Part shown: positions 54,801-64,000 of the stretch, piece after piece
Layout of the letters: every line of letters begins with the position of its first letter
How positions within the stretch are numbered: the first letter of the stretch is position 1
NCBI GenBank assembly: GCA_030144725.1
Contig: JASKMD010000017.1
Location: forward strand, 10,864,036 to 10,928,035
Source of the DNA: Haematococcus lacustris
Taxonomy: Eukaryota; Chlorophyta; Chlorophyceae; Chlamydomonadales; Haematococcaceae
Length of the DNA: 64,000 nucleotides
Reading direction: 5' to 3'
Program-made: the position numbers and the translations under genes
Notes under the pieces: generated by a model
Databases searched by the model: none
Seen by the model: the letters and a program-made list of their open reading frames with translations, nothing else
Told to the model about the DNA's origin: nothing

Positions 54801-56625
54801 ACCACCAGCATGGAGCCGTTGGCTCCAGGTTGAGGCTGGCTCTGCTGGCTCCTGGTGATGGGGCTGCTGCTCGTTCCTTGGGTCCCTGGCTGAGCTGGTG
54901 CTGGTGCTGGTGTTGCTGCTGGTGGTGGTGTTGCTGCTGCCATGAGCAGTGTGGGTGCAAGGCAAGCCACGGCAGGGCAGCTGGCCAAAGCAGGCCTGGT
55001 GCTGCCCTGCCTTACCCTGCCACATGAGGGCCCCCCATCAGACCTGCTTGCTGGCGGTGAGCAGCAGGCCCTGCAGGCCAGTGAACAGCTGCAGGAGCCA
55101 GCGGGCAGCGGTGTAGATGACCAGGCCTGCGCAAGGCAGTTCACACAGACACGCCAGCACAAGGGGTGGGGCCAGGGCACTGCCGGTGGACTGCAGGCCC
55201 CATAGCCTGGTGGGGGACCCGCAAGCAGCTGGTGGTGATTTTTGCCGAAGCTGGCATTGGCACCCGGGGTGGGTGGGGGCCCAAGGCCGTGCTTCAGACC
55301 TGCCGCAAGGTGGTGGAGAGGGCCAACAGCGACGGGCCAACCGACAGGGTGAAAGGCAAGGTGGTGACAGTGGATGAGTTCCGCACCAGCAGGGTCAGCT
55401 CAGCTATGAACAGCCCCCAGCCCTGTGAGGAGGAGCTGGACCGCAGCAAGCCCACCAGGCCTGAAGGCTGGAAGCCCCAGCCAGGTCAGGTGCAGAACCG
55501 CTTGTTGCGGTCAGCCTGGAGGCATGTGCACCAGTGCGGGGGCTCATGTGGTGTCATGTGGGGCTCATGTGGTGCAACCTCCAGCGGGCTGGGGAGAGCA
55601 AGTGGCGCCCACTGGAGCTGTGCAGGTGGAAACACCGAGCAAGGCTTCCTGCCAAGGGGAAGGAGTATCCAGCATTGGGCCTCAAGAAGCTGCGAGACGG
55701 AGCACCCAAGGCTCAATCCCAACAACCTGTGGCACAGTGATGTGTGCACCAGGCAATGCTTAAGCTGTTGCTTTCATCAGAGCGTGTGTTTCATGCCAAC
55801 ATCGATCGCCCGACCCTCGCAAGGGGGGAGGGGTAGGAAACCAGGTATTGGTACCGGCTGTAGGTCACAGACACTCACAGATAACGCAGCCCCTACCCAT
55901 AAGTAGGGGAACAATGGCAGTGGTGATGACGGCATTGAACTCAGGCACACTGACACTGCTGGTCAGCAATGGTATGGTTTTGGCATTAATGTATTGAGCC
56001 TGTCCTGCCCCTCTGCGTGCAGCCATGCCGCCCTGCTTGCCACCCTGCTGGTAGTGATGCGCCATAAGGGCTGGGCAGGCTGACAGACTAAGGCCAGGGC
56101 TTCCCCAGCCCTGCTGGTGTTGGCCAGGATGCTAGAGGAGCCCTGCAGCCCTGCTTGCCTGTCTGCCCACTGCTAGCTGATGTGCCTCCAGGGTGGCTGC
56201 AGTACCTAGGGCCACCGCATTGGTGCTGGCGTTCTGGTTGATCTTCAAGCGTTCGGCGGAGGCGCTAGGGATTGCCTCCCTGTAGCCAAATCAGGCGCAC
56301 TGGGCACTAAGTGCACTGGGCTGTGGTGACCCTCATATGCCTGGTTGCTGGTAAGATGACTGTGGCGGTCTCCTCTGGCCACGTGTGATGTGCTGTGCTG
56401 TGACGCTCCATGGCCCTCCTAGCATTGTGCTGCTGCAGGCTGTGTGGCAGCTCTTTGCATTGCATCTTGGAATGGGGGTGGGGTGGGGTGGGGTGGAGCT
56501 CTGGCCTAAGCTACGCAGTGCCTGCTGGGCACGCTCACACAGCCACGATGAAGACCACAATGGCAGTACATCCCAGGGCCAAGCCCGTCACTATTTGATA
56601 CACCGCAAGCCCCATGACTGACACC
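47501..56625 (-). CDS. Multi-pass membrane protein with long disordered tail (tentative single gene)
   Basis: Minus-strand blocks with splice sites: VMGLAVYQIVTGLALGCTAI (56625-56541); AERLKINQNASTNAVALGTA (from 56279); KTIPLLTSSVSVPEFNAVIT (ending 55897, donor GTAGGG); VIYTAARWLLQLFTGLQGLL (about 55131-55045); RVIRLARLYLICCWALLLSD (about 54540-54440); SSAGFIPLPMDVICCYMAWS (about 53703-53634, donor GTGAGG). Several are hydrophobic, implying an integral membrane protein. Downstream follow long Pro/Ser/Ala/Gln-rich frames (53288-51993 and 51888-48980). The last ends at donor GTAAGT (48979) and joins in phase to 48338, a Gln/Gly-rich exon reaching 47501. Whether the membrane exons and tail are one gene or two is unclear, and I recognise no family. 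Copy G lies antisense in an intron. Confidence 0.35.
48344..48674. repeat. (CAGGT)n array, second locus
   Basis: About 66 uniform units. The array lies at the 3' end of the minus-strand intron 48979-48339, whose acceptor TTCAG immediately follows it on the minus strand. Confidence 0.97.
52047..52094. repeat. GGCA/GGCG tetranucleotide microsatellite
   Basis: Six or so CAGG units grade into CGGG units. It lies between minus-strand coding-like blocks of the membrane-protein locus. Confidence 0.9.
53826..53885. repeat. 11-bp minisatellite AGGTGTGACAG
   Basis: About five tandem copies, in a presumed intron of the minus-strand membrane-protein locus. Confidence 0.9.
54105..54290. repeat. Diverged duplication, offset about 129 bp
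   Basis: GCGGCTGTGGCC and GACTCTTGGTCA followed by CCAGTGTTGCCAGTGT occur twice, separated by C-rich sequence. No function is evident. Confidence 0.6.
55205..55870 (+). pseudogene. TnpB/Fanzor-like remnant, copy G, with family-2 tail
   Basis: A frame to 55906 carries FAEAGIGTRGGWGPKAVLQT, KVVTVDEFRTSRVSSAMN (RuvC-II Glu region intact), CEEELDRSKPTRPEGWKP and LLRSAWRHVHQCG. Near 55570 it passes through VMW directly to CNLQRAGESKWRPLELCRWK in another frame, so the linker and DRDCNAA of RuvC-III are deleted. The end reads GKEYPALGLKKLRDGAPKAQ with a stop at 55738-55740. Sequence and tail (CCCTCGCAAGGG at 55814-55825) pair this copy with copy A, a second subfamily. It sits antisense, about 25 bases from a splice donor of the minus-strand membrane-protein locus. 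Confidence 0.75.
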
Positions 56626-57357
56626 CTGCAGCAAGGAAGGTCAAGACGTAGGCCAGGGCAGAAGATGGTGGCTGGAAGGCTGCAGGTGTGCAGGGCTGTA
56701 GGCTGCAAGCTCACCGCAGATCACAGCTTGCGCAGACCCTGTGGCACCCACATAGTGAGTCAGCAGCTGTGAGTTCTAGCTCCCTGCAGAGCAGAGTCCA
56801 TTATGAGATGGCTGATGGCGTGTTCTCGGCTGGGTCCACTTTTGCTGGGAATGGCACTCAGACTCAAATGAACAGGAACGCCCTGGCTATTTCTTATTGG
56901 GAAAGATATCGGTGTGGCGCGGGGTGACGCGAGTTGTTGCAACTTGCCCAATACACACCGAAAACAAGTGCAGCCCCATCGCAGGTACAGCGTCGGTCGC
57001 TTCGGGTTACCCTGCATAGCCCACACGTGGGTTTGCCGCAATTACCCAGGTACCTCATCGCATTCCGGGTTGACTGCACCGAACCTGTCCAAAGTACCAT
57101 TACGGCATGGACCCCGACCTACTTCTCAGCTTCGGCCCTCACTGTCCAGTCGTGCACTACACCCCTACGTTCAATGGGCAACAAGGCTACGTCTGCCCTA
57201 ACAACGGTGTAACCCAACAAGCACAACAAAAGGTCCGAAACGTTCAGTACCTACAAGGATGTGCATCATGCTTAACACACATGGACGAGGGCAATCAAGC
57301 TGCCGCATCCGGCGGGCATCTGCATGAAGCATGACGACCTGGCCCATGAATACAACT
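56626..57357. other. No supported gene
   Basis: Short frames only. The 5' exons of the minus-strand membrane-protein locus, or its promoter, would be expected here. Confidence 0.35.
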
Positions 57358-60300
57358 TCACACGTTGCCATTCTCGTGCGGCGACAGCGTGGCAAAGTGG
57401 GCGGCGACAGCTGTGGCTGCGATTTGGGCCTCTGCCTGAATGCGCTCCCGATCCTGCGAGTTAACTAGCGGCCTGCCTTGAACTGCCCGTAACCGCTCTG
57501 AAACCGGCGCAGCCAGGCCGGACTCGAATCGGGCATCTCGCATGCCGCGATCAAGCCCCCTGCTAAATGCTGCGCGCTCCAACCGCAGAAACTCCGCTGC
57601 CGTAGCCTGCACTGCCGATGGATGGTGGTGCCCGGCTAGTTGCCAACCCCGGTAGTGCTCAAGGATGGCCCGCACCGCACAACACAGGTCGTCGCCACAC
57701 AGGCTCCGCACTATGACCTGGATGGCATCCTGTTCCACCCGGCTCAGCCCCCCCGTGACCCCTCCCGCCCCGCCCACCAGCCCTGCCAGGTCAGCAGCCG
57801 CGGCAGCAGGGCTGGAAGCATGGAGAGGGTCCTGGTGCAGCAACGCATGGGCCTCATGGCTGCCCTGGCTGCCATGAGGGGCAAGGGAATCAAGGCCAGG
57901 GTTTGCAGGCAGATGGGGCCAGTGGCAGGATGCCCTCCTCCCCTCCTCCCCATCCACCCTTGCTCCTGGCTGCAGCTCCTGAGGTGAGGAGGTGTGCGGC
58001 CTGCCTGCTGCCTCACCCCCTTGCTGCCCCTGCGCCTGATCCTGACCTTGCCCAACTTCGTGCCCTGCCTCCTGCTGCCCCTGCCCATGCTGCTGCGCCA
58101 GTCCTTCCTGTTGGGCATGTGGCCTACACCCCTCCTCGCGACCTGGCTCGTGCTGCTGCTGCTGCTGGCCCTGCTGCTGCTGCTGCTCCTCGCCAGCCAG
58201 TGGTGTTTGAGGGCCCGGGCTCGCTGCAGCAGACAGGAGGGGCGAGGAGGTTGGTGCAGCTGCTGCAGCCGCACCGCTCACAGCTTCTGCTGCGGAAGGC
58301 AGGGGGAGTGCAGATGTGTGTGTGGCAGCAAGGGGGGGGGGGCCTCCTAAAGATGGGGGGGTCACAGGGGAGGCCCTGGGGCTCAGCCTGGGGTCGGCCA
58401 GTAGGCTGGCAGGGGGAGGGTGAGAGGGAGGGGGGAGGGGTGGAGAGGGGTGGGCAGGGAGCCCTAGGCCCCCTGCTGACCCCGGCGGGGCTGCCGGCAG
58501 GGAGGTCAGAGGGTGTGGGCTGGTCTGGGCGCTGCTGCGAGGTGGGGGGAGGTGTGGAGCCGGATGTGTGGGAAGAGCGCTGCTGCTGGGGTGTGTGGGG
58601 TGACCAGGTGGAGGGGGCTGCCCCTCCCTGGCCAGCCCAGAGGCTCCTGCTGACCCCGCCCCAGCAATTCTGGTAGTAGGGTGGGGAGGCTGATGGGGCG
58701 CTGGGTGGGGAGAGTGGGCAGGCGGCTGGGGTGAGGGTGGGGGTTGGGGGTGCCTGGCAGCCTGAGGTGTGGTCCGGTGCAGCCCTGGTGTGTGGTGGCG
58801 CTGGAGGTGGTGCTGCCCCTGGCCCTGGCCCTGGCCCTGCACCAGGCTGCTCAGCTGGTGCTGCTGCTGCTGCTGGAGGTGGTGCTGCCCCTGCACCAGG
58901 CTGCTCAGCTGGTGCACTAGGCTGGCATTGGCTGCCAGCAGCTGCTGGTGCTGCTGGTGCTGCTGCCAGCGCTCCTCCCTTTGGTTCTGCAGCAGCTGGA
59001 GCAGCACAGCCTCCAGCCCCTGAGGGGGATGCAGGTGATGGTGGTGCAGGGCCCAGTGGGGTGGGTGTGGCTGCTGCTGCTGCTGCAGGTATTGTTCAGC
59101 GTGGTGCTGCTGCTGCTGCTGTTCCTGCTGCTGCTGCTGCTGCCACTGTCCAGGCAGCAGGGGCGTAGCCAAGGTCTGCCTGAGGCCATCATGGGGGCAG
59201 GGGGGGAGGGGTGGGGGCAGGGGCTGCTGCCCGGCGCTGCTGCTGTCCAGGCTGAGAGCGCCTAACAGGTGGTGGGGGGCACAGGGGCTGGCCAGGGCTG
59301 CCGCCACAGCGGCAGCGGCGGCAGCAGCAGCAGCGTCTTCTAAGAGGGGGTCGGGGGCAGGGAGGGGGTAGGCTACTGTCGTTGCTGTGGCGGCTAGGGT
59401 GGGGGCGGCAGGGTGAGCTGCCGCCCCACCCCCTGCTGCCTGCACAGCTGCTGGGCCCTGAGGAGGTGGAGGAGGAGGAGGGTGGTGAGCCGGGCCAGGC
59501 TGCTGCTGCTCGTGAGATAAGGCCTGGGGCAACTGCTGTGCCTGTTGCGGCGGCGACCCTTGTTGTTGCTGCAGCGGATGTAGCCCTTGCTGCTGCTGCT
59601 GCTGCTGCTGTGCTGCCTTGACAGCAGTCTTGCCTGCAGTGGCCTGCTTAGGCCTGCCAGGGCGCGGCGAAGGCTGTGCTGGAGCCACAGTCAAGGTGGG
59701 GTCAAGCTGCGCCTGGGCAGCAGCCTTCTTGCCCCCCCTGGGCCTCTTACCCCCGGCCTTGGGCTGGGCTGGTACAGCTTGCTGCTGTGGGGTTGGCTGC
59801 ACTGGTGGGGTAGGCTCGGGCGGGCTGGTGTGGGGGCGGCCAATGTGCTGGGCTGGCAGGGCAGCAGCAGGGGAGGGGGGGCAGAGGCTGGCTGGCCCAT
59901 GGGGCGGGGCAGCAGCAGGGGGGGCCGCCTGCTGCCCCAGGGCCTGACCACCACCACCCTGCCCTCCCAAGCCCTGGCGGCTGCCCCCCCCAGGGGACCT
60001 GCCTAGGGCCAAGGGCGCCGCCGCCCCCCCTGCCTGCTGCTCCGCATGCCCCGCTGCCCCTGCCCCTGGCTGCACCTCGGTGCTACTGCCAGGGTTTGCT
60101 GCAGGCAGGGGGGCAGGCAGGGGGGCAGGCAGGGGGGCAGGCAGGGGGGCAGGCAGGGGGGCAGGCAGGGGGGCAGGTGTGGGTGCAGCCACCTGGGTTG
60201 CAAGCTGGGTGTGCAGGGGCGCGGGTCGGGGGGGGCTGGCGCCCTCAGGGTTCAGGCTAATGGTGCGTGAGCGCTTGGTGGGTGATGCCGTGGTGGGCCG

Positions 60301-63300
60301 GGGCTGGTCAGCAGCAGCGGGGGCGCTGGGGGGGCTGACCCAGGCTGCTGTGCAGGCCCCGCTGGCGTCAGGGGGCTGCCTGCTGGTCGCCAGGGGGGTG
60401 GAGGGGGAGGGGGAAGGGGAGGGGGGGGCGACAGCAGCAGCAGTGCTATGCACGGGGGGGGAGAGGGAAGGGAGCTGGCTAGCTGGACCAGGGGCGGGTG
60501 GGTAGGGGTGGGTGGAGGCAGTGTGGCCTGCATGGGGCTGCATGGGGCTGCATGGGGCTGCATGGGGCTGGTGGGGGTCAGCAGGGGCGGGTGGTCCGTG
60601 TGTAAGGGCAGGGTCAGGGGAGAGTGCATGCTTGCGTGTAATTGAAGCGTTAGGTGAGGGAAGGGTGCCCAAAGGGGGGTGGGGTGGGGGGTGGCGAGAG
60701 TGTCCACCCCAGCTTGGCAACCCTGGTGGCGACTGAGCAGGGGCAGGGGCAGGGGAGGGGGAGGAGGAGGCCATGCTGCGCAGTCTCTTCCCCGCCCTGC
60801 CCGCCTCACAGAGGGGCCTGGCCCCTCCTGACCCTGACACGCCTGACCCTGATCCAGGGCCAGGGCTAGGGCTAGGGCTGCCCACCAGGCCTACAGCAAA
60901 CTGGCCAGTGGGTGTGACCTCTGCTGCCCCTGCTGCCCCTCCCACCTCTGCTGCCCCTGCTGCCCCTGCTGCCCCTGCTGCCCCTGCCGCAGCACCAGTG
61001 TGTGTGCCCCCAGCCAGCAGCCTGGGAGCAGTCGGCGGTGCAGTCGGTGTGGCCATGTGTGACGCCACTGGCCTGCCTGCTGCTGCACGCTTGCGGGCGC
61101 TGCTGCCTTGCCCTCCTGCCTGCTTGCCTGCCACGCTGCCGTCAGTGGCAGGCCTTGGAGTGCTGGGCAGCCCCTGGGGGAGGACAGGGCCGCCAGGGGC
61201 TAGGCTGCCAGCAGGGCCAGCTGTGGGAGCTGTGGGGCCAGCAGGGGCAGCGGTGGCAGCGCTGGCAGGAGAGGCCTCAGGGGCAGGGAGGGCAGCAGGG
61301 GCCGTGGGAGATGCAGCTGCTGTGTGAGGGCGTTGGATGCAGTGGGACATGGTGATGGTAGCGGTGGTGGTGGTGGTGGTGGTGATGATGGTGGGAGGGG
61401 AGGGGGACACCTTTCCCCCCTGCGGGGTCCTCCGCTGGCCCCTGGCCCCCTTTCTGCTTACCAGACCGGCAGCGTGTGTGTTGACCCCCTGCCCCTCCCC
61501 CACCCACCCTGCTGCTTCTGCCGGAGCAACCTCAGTGCCATATGCTCCCGGGGAGAAGGGGGCAGGGTCACCACCCTCTGCTGCTGCTGCTGCTGCTGCC
61601 CCTGCTGCTGCTGCTGCTGCCCCTGCTGCTGCTGCCCCTGCTGCCTGAGCCCCTGGCCTCACTACTGTGACACCACTGACATGGCCTGCTGCTGACCTGT
61701 TGGGGCCATGGGTTGTTGCTGCAGTAGGCTGGACTGGCTGGGTGCTGGCTGGACTGGCTGGACTTGCATGTGCGGGAGTGTGACCTTGAAAGGGAGGGGT
61801 GTGACACAAGGCAGAGTTCACAGCAGGTGATACTGCACTGCGGTTGGCATGGGGTCCTGGTGCTGGGGGGGAGGGCGTAGGCCCCTCTGGAGCAGCAGGG
61901 GAACCCCCTTGGTGCCAATGAGGGGCAGGGGCTGGGTCAGGGGCTGGGTCAGGGGCAGGGGCTGGGGCAGGGTCAGGGTCAGGGGCCTCAGGGTCAGGGG
62001 CGTAAGCCAGGTGCCCAGGGACACTGGCTAAGGCAGTGGCAGGGTCGGGGTCCAGGGGAGGGGCCCTGCCAGCAGCTGGAACCTGCTCTGTAGCTGCATG
62101 AGCCCCCCTAGGTGACTGCTGAGGGGTGGGGGGAAGGGTGGAGGAGGGGGCTGGGTGTCCCAGCTGCAGCTGCGCCATGCTCATGTCCGCCACCTCCCTC
62201 CCCTGTTGGGCCAAGGGGGACTTGGCAGCGTGGCTAAGGGCTGGAGTGGGATTTGATTTGGGGGTCAGGTGAGGGGAGTGCAGGGGTGGGCTGCTGCTCT
62301 GGACATGTGTGCATGAGCGTGGCTGCCCTTCAGCAGTTGTGCTGTGAAGGGCTTCGCTTGCAGAGGGAGCAGCAGCGGCACCAGCAGCAGCAGCACGCCA
62401 GGCAGCGGCTGCATCAACTGTGGCTGCTGCAGCTGCTGCCATGGCAGATTCAGCGGCCTGGGCAGCGGGCCCGGCTGTCCAGCTTGCCACCTCAATGTCT
62501 GCCTCAGCAGCAATGTTGCCGTTTGCTGGGGCAGGGGGCAAGTGAGGTGATGGTGGAGGTGGTGCTGGGGTCAGGGCTGGGTCAGCAGCAGCTGGAGCTG
62601 GGGATGGGCAGGGGCTGTCCAAAACTGTCAAAGGAGCCCCATGGCCCATCAGGCCCCCCTCTGCCCCATCATCCAAGAGCTGTGTCCCCTCCTGCATGGC
62701 AGCGCCTAGTGGCCCTCCCCCTGCCTCCCCCCTGCCTGCCACTGCATGTCTTTCCTCCCCTTCCTCGCTGCCGGCAGCCGGGGGCACTCCTGCCCCTTCC
62801 TGGATGGCCACCTCCGCCACCTCCACCTCCACCTCCCCTCCTCCCTCAAACACCCTCAACATCACCTCCTGCACCGCCCTAGCCTCTGCTGCTGCCCTGG
62901 CTTCCTGCTGGCCCCCTGCCCACTGCTCGCCTTGCTGCTCGTCACTGCTGCCCCTCGCCAACTCCCTCCCTCCTTCACCACTGCCCTCCAAGGAACCATG
63001 GGCCGATGATGTGCGCCAGCAGGCAGGCAGCTGGCTTTGGAAGCTGGCAGGCAGCTGGCCTTGGAAGCTGGCAGGCAGCTGGCCCTGGAAGCTGGCAGGC
63101 AGCTGACCCTGGAAGCTGGTAGGCAGCTGGCCCTGGAAGCTGGTAGGCAGCTGGCCTTGGAAGCTGGTGGGCAGCTGGCCCTGGAAGCTGGCAGGCAGCT
63201 GGCCCTGGCAGCTGGTGGGAAGTTTGGAGGACTCCTCAGGCCCCAGCTCTTCCCGTACCTGAGTAGCCACCAGCCAGTCAGCGCTGGCAGCCAAGGGGTG

Positions 63301-64000
63301 AGGGGGGGAGGCCGGCAGCATGAAGTAGGGGTGGCCATGAGCAGGGGAGGGCGGGGGAGCCCCCGCAGCCCCTGCACCCCCTAGGCCCTCAGCCTCTGCC
63401 CCTGGTGGCCCTGATGAGCTAGGTGGCCCTGCTGCCCCTGCTGCTGCCCCCACAGCTGCTGCCCCTGTGTGTCGCACAGCCAGGAGGTGCGGGGTCGGAG
63501 CCGGGCCAGGCTGCTGCTCAGCCTCCTCACCCTCCCCTGTCAGGTCCACCACCACCTGTTCAGGCGGCAGGGGACTGGCGGGGAGGGCGACCCGGTGGGC
63601 TCGAGGTGAGCGCCTGGGGCGGGGGCTGTGCCGGGCCTGACCTTCCTGCCCCTGCTGCCCCGCCTGCCCCTGCCGCCCCTCCTGCCTCTCCTGCCCAAGA
63701 GGCCTGTCCTGGCCCTGTTGCCCCACCTGCCCCTGCTGCCCCTGCTCTGCCTGCTGGCGCTCGCTTTGCAGGCCATGCCTGGCACTGTCACCTCGCAGGC
63801 CCTCCCCTGTCAGCCCTGTTTGGCCCGACACCTGCTCAAATGACAGTCGGCGCTGGTGAAGCTCTCCCACCTCACCCTGGTGATCTGCTGCCTGCCCAGC
63901 TCGCCTGCCTGCCTGTGGGCTCTGCCCCTCCTGCCCCTGCCCCTGTCGCCCAGGCTGCTCCTGCTCCTGCTGCTGCCGCTGCCTTTGCTGCTGCTGACCG
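57358..64000 (-). CDS. Very large Pro/Ala/Gln-rich protein, 5' end outside the window
   Basis: A single minus-strand frame stays open from the window edge to a stop at 57358-57360, more than 2,200 codons. The N-terminal visible part is Gln/Gly-rich. The middle is Pro/Ala/Ser/Gln-rich with polyglutamine and His-Gln runs. It includes PAPL tandem repeats (60106-60177) and an octapeptide repeat SFQGQLPA/T (63028-63219). The final 150 residues have normal composition: VEQDAIQVIVRSLCGDDLCC, ILEHYRGWQLAGHH, FLRLERAAFSRGLDRGMRDA and RERIQAEAQIAATAVAAHFA, probably helical. I do not recognise a family. A scaffold or regulatory protein is possible. Undetected introns inside are likely, because low-complexity GC-rich DNA can stay open by chance. 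The C-terminal block is the best evidence for real coding. Confidence 0.55.
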   Translation of the reverse strand, partial: GQQQQRQRQQQEQEQPGRQGQGQEGQSPQAGRRAGQAADHQGEVGELHQRRLSFEQVSGQTGLTGEGLRGDSARHGLQSERQQAEQGQQGQVGQQGQDRPLGQERQEGRQGQAGQQGQEGQARHSPRPRRSPRAHRVALPASPLPPEQVVVDLTGEGEEAEQQPGPAPTPHLLAVRHTGAAAVGAAAGAAGPPSSSGPPGAEAEGLGGAGAAGAPPPSPAHGHPYFMLPASPPHPLAASADWLVATQVREELGPEESSKLPTSCQGQLPASFQGQLPTSFQGQLPTSFQGQLPTSFQGQLPASFQGQLPASFQGQLPASFQSQLPACWRTSSAHGSLEGSGEGGRELARGSSDEQQGEQWAGGQQEARAAAEARAVQEVMLRVFEGGGEVEVEVAEVAIQEGAGVPPAAGSEEGEERHAVAGRGEAGGGPLGAAMQEGTQLLDDGAEGGLMGHGAPLTVLDSPCPSPAPAAADPALTPAPPPPSPHLPPAPANGNIAAEADIEVASWTAGPAAQAAESAMAAAAAATVDAAAAWRAAAAGAAAAPSASEALHSTTAEGQPRSCTHVQSSSPPLHSPHLTPKSNPTPALSHAAKSPLAQQGREVADMSMAQLQLGHPAPSSTLPPTPQQSPRGAHAATEQVPAAGRAPPLDPDPATALASVPGHLAYAPDPEAPDPDPAPAPAPDPAPDPAPAPHWHQGGSPAAPEGPTPSPPAPGPHANRSAVSPAVNSALCHTPPFQGHTPAHASPASPASTQPVQPTAATTHGPNRSAAGHVSGVTVVRPGAQAAGAAAAGAAAAAAGAAAAAAAEGGDPAPFSPGAYGTEVAPAEAAGWVGEGQGVNTHAAGLVSRKGARGQRRTPQGGKVSPSPPTIITTTTTTTATITMSHCIQRPHTAAASPTAPAALPAPEASPASAATAAPAGPTAPTAGPAGSLAPGGPVLPQGLPSTPRPATDGSVAGKQAGGQGSSARKRAAAGRPVASHMATPTAPPTAPRLLAGGTHTGAAAGAAGAAGAAGAAEVGGAAGAAEVTPTGQFAVGLVGSPSPSPGPGSGSGVSGSGGARPLCEAGRAGKRLRSMASSSPSPAPAPAQSPPGLPSWGGHSRHPPPHPPLGTLPSPNASITRKHALSPDPALTHGPPAPADPHQPHAAPCSPMQPHAGHTASTHPYPPAPGPASQLPSLSPPVHSTAAAVAPPSPSPSPSTPLATSRQPPDASGACTAAWVSPPSAPAAADQPRPTTASPTKRSRTISLNPEGASPPRPAPLHTQLATQVAAPTPAPLPAPLPAPLPAPLPAPLPAPLPAANPGSSTEVQPGAGAAGHAEQQAGGAAAPLALGRSPGGGSRQGLGGQGGGGQALGQQAAPPAAAPPHGPASLCPPSPAAALPAQHIGRPHTSPPEPTPPVQPTPQQQAVPAQPKAGGKRPRGGKKAAAQAQLDPTLTVAPAQPSPRPGRPKQATAGKTAVKAAQQQQQQQQGLHPLQQQQGSPPQQAQQLPQALSHEQQQPGPAHHPPPPPPPQGPAAVQAAGGGAAAHPAAPTLAATATTVAYPLPAPDPLLEDAAAAAAAAAVAAALASPCAPHHLLGALSLDSSSAGQQPLPPPLPPCPHDGLRQTLATPLLPGQWQQQQQQEQQQQQHHAEQYLQQQQQPHPPHWALHHHHLHPPQGLEAVLLQLLQNQREERWQQHQQHQQLLAANASLVHQLSSLVQGQHHLQQQQQHQLSSLVQGQGQGQGQHHLQRHHTPGLHRTTPQAARHPQPPPSPQPPAHSPHPAPHQPPHPTTRIAGAGSAGASGLAREGQPPPPGHPTHPSSSALPTHPAPHLPPPRSSAQTSPHPLTSLPAAPPGSAGGLGLPAHPSPPLPPPSHPPPASLLADPRLSPRASPVTPPSLGGPPPLAATHTSALPLPSAAEAVSGAAAAAAPTSSPLLSAAASPGPQTPLAGEEQQQQQGQQQQQHEPGREEGCRPHAQQEGLAQQHGQGQQEAGHEVGQGQDQAQGQQGGEAAGRPHTSSPQELQPGARVDGEEGRRASCHWPHLPANPGLDSLAPHGSQGSHEAHALLHQDPLHASSPAAAAADLAGLVGGAGGVTGGLSRVEQDAIQVIVRSLCGDDLCCAVRAILEHYRGWQLAGHHHPSAVQATAAEFLRLERAAFSRGLDRGMRDARFESGLAAPVSERLRAVQGRPLVNSQDRERIQAEAQIAATAVAAHFATLSPHENGNV
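60106..60177. repeat. 12-bp repeat encoding PAPL
   Basis: Six near-perfect GGGGGGCAGGCA units inside the large minus-strand frame. Confidence 0.9.
61345..61395. repeat. GGTGGT/GATG trinucleotide-rich run
   Basis: A GTG-rich run that encodes His/Thr-rich sequence on the minus strand within the large frame. Confidence 0.6.
63028..63219. repeat. 24-bp repeat encoding an octapeptide
   Basis: About eight tandem 24-base units of the type GGCAGGCAGCTGGCCTTGGA plus AGCT. On the minus strand they encode SFQGQLPA or SFQGQLPT, in frame with the large protein. Confidence 0.9.

Overview
The window looks like nuclear DNA of a GC-rich green alga of the order Chlamydomonadales, most probably Haematococcus-like. 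The reasons are many short GC-rich exons split by introns, large low-complexity Ala/Pro/Gln/Gly-rich proteins, TGTAA-type polyadenylation motifs, and a degenerate TnpB/Fanzor-like repeat family that I associate with Haematococcus lacustris. The species is inferred; no marker gene settles it.

Layout. 1.5-3.8 kb (+): a SEC-C/YchJ-like protein in four exons. 5.9-10.1 kb (+): a complete importin-beta in 11 exons (882 residues when spliced). 12.3-12.9 kb (-): the start of an unrecognised gene, head-to-head with STK19 at 13.1-15.5 kb (+). 16.8-20.1 kb (-): TAF6 in eight exons (602 residues), convergent with STK19. 20.7-22.9 kb: a cluster of Fanzor-like remnants abutting a secreted-protein gene at 22.9-24.8 kb (-). 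26.5-36.2 kb (+): a PhoD-like metallophosphatase whose introns hold several kilobases of satellite DNA and a 500-base assembly gap. 37.1-46.6 kb (-): a Fanzor-like remnant and an unrecognised gene, one intron of which is almost entirely a 7-kb pentanucleotide array. 47.5-56.6 kb (-): multi-pass membrane exons plus a long disordered tail, possibly one gene. 57.4 kb to the end (-): a very large Pro/Ala/Gln-rich open frame that leaves the window.

Two themes dominate. First, at least seven remnants plus one solo tail of a TnpB/Fanzor-like family lie here. They share C-terminal RuvC-like motifs and a conserved noncoding 3' tail with a hairpin, the place where a guide RNA would be expected. Every copy is damaged. 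Second, tandem arrays (5-, 6-, 8-, 17-, 19- and 20-bp units) sit inside introns, often starting at the splice donor or ending at the acceptor. The host genes are housekeeping functions (nuclear import, transcription initiation, transcription-coupled repair, phosphoester hydrolysis) with no common pathway; what links them is intron architecture.

Gene models were built by hand from reading frame, GT/GC-AG sites and family conservation. Exon edges are good for importin-beta, TAF6, STK19 and the YchJ-like gene, and partial for the rest.
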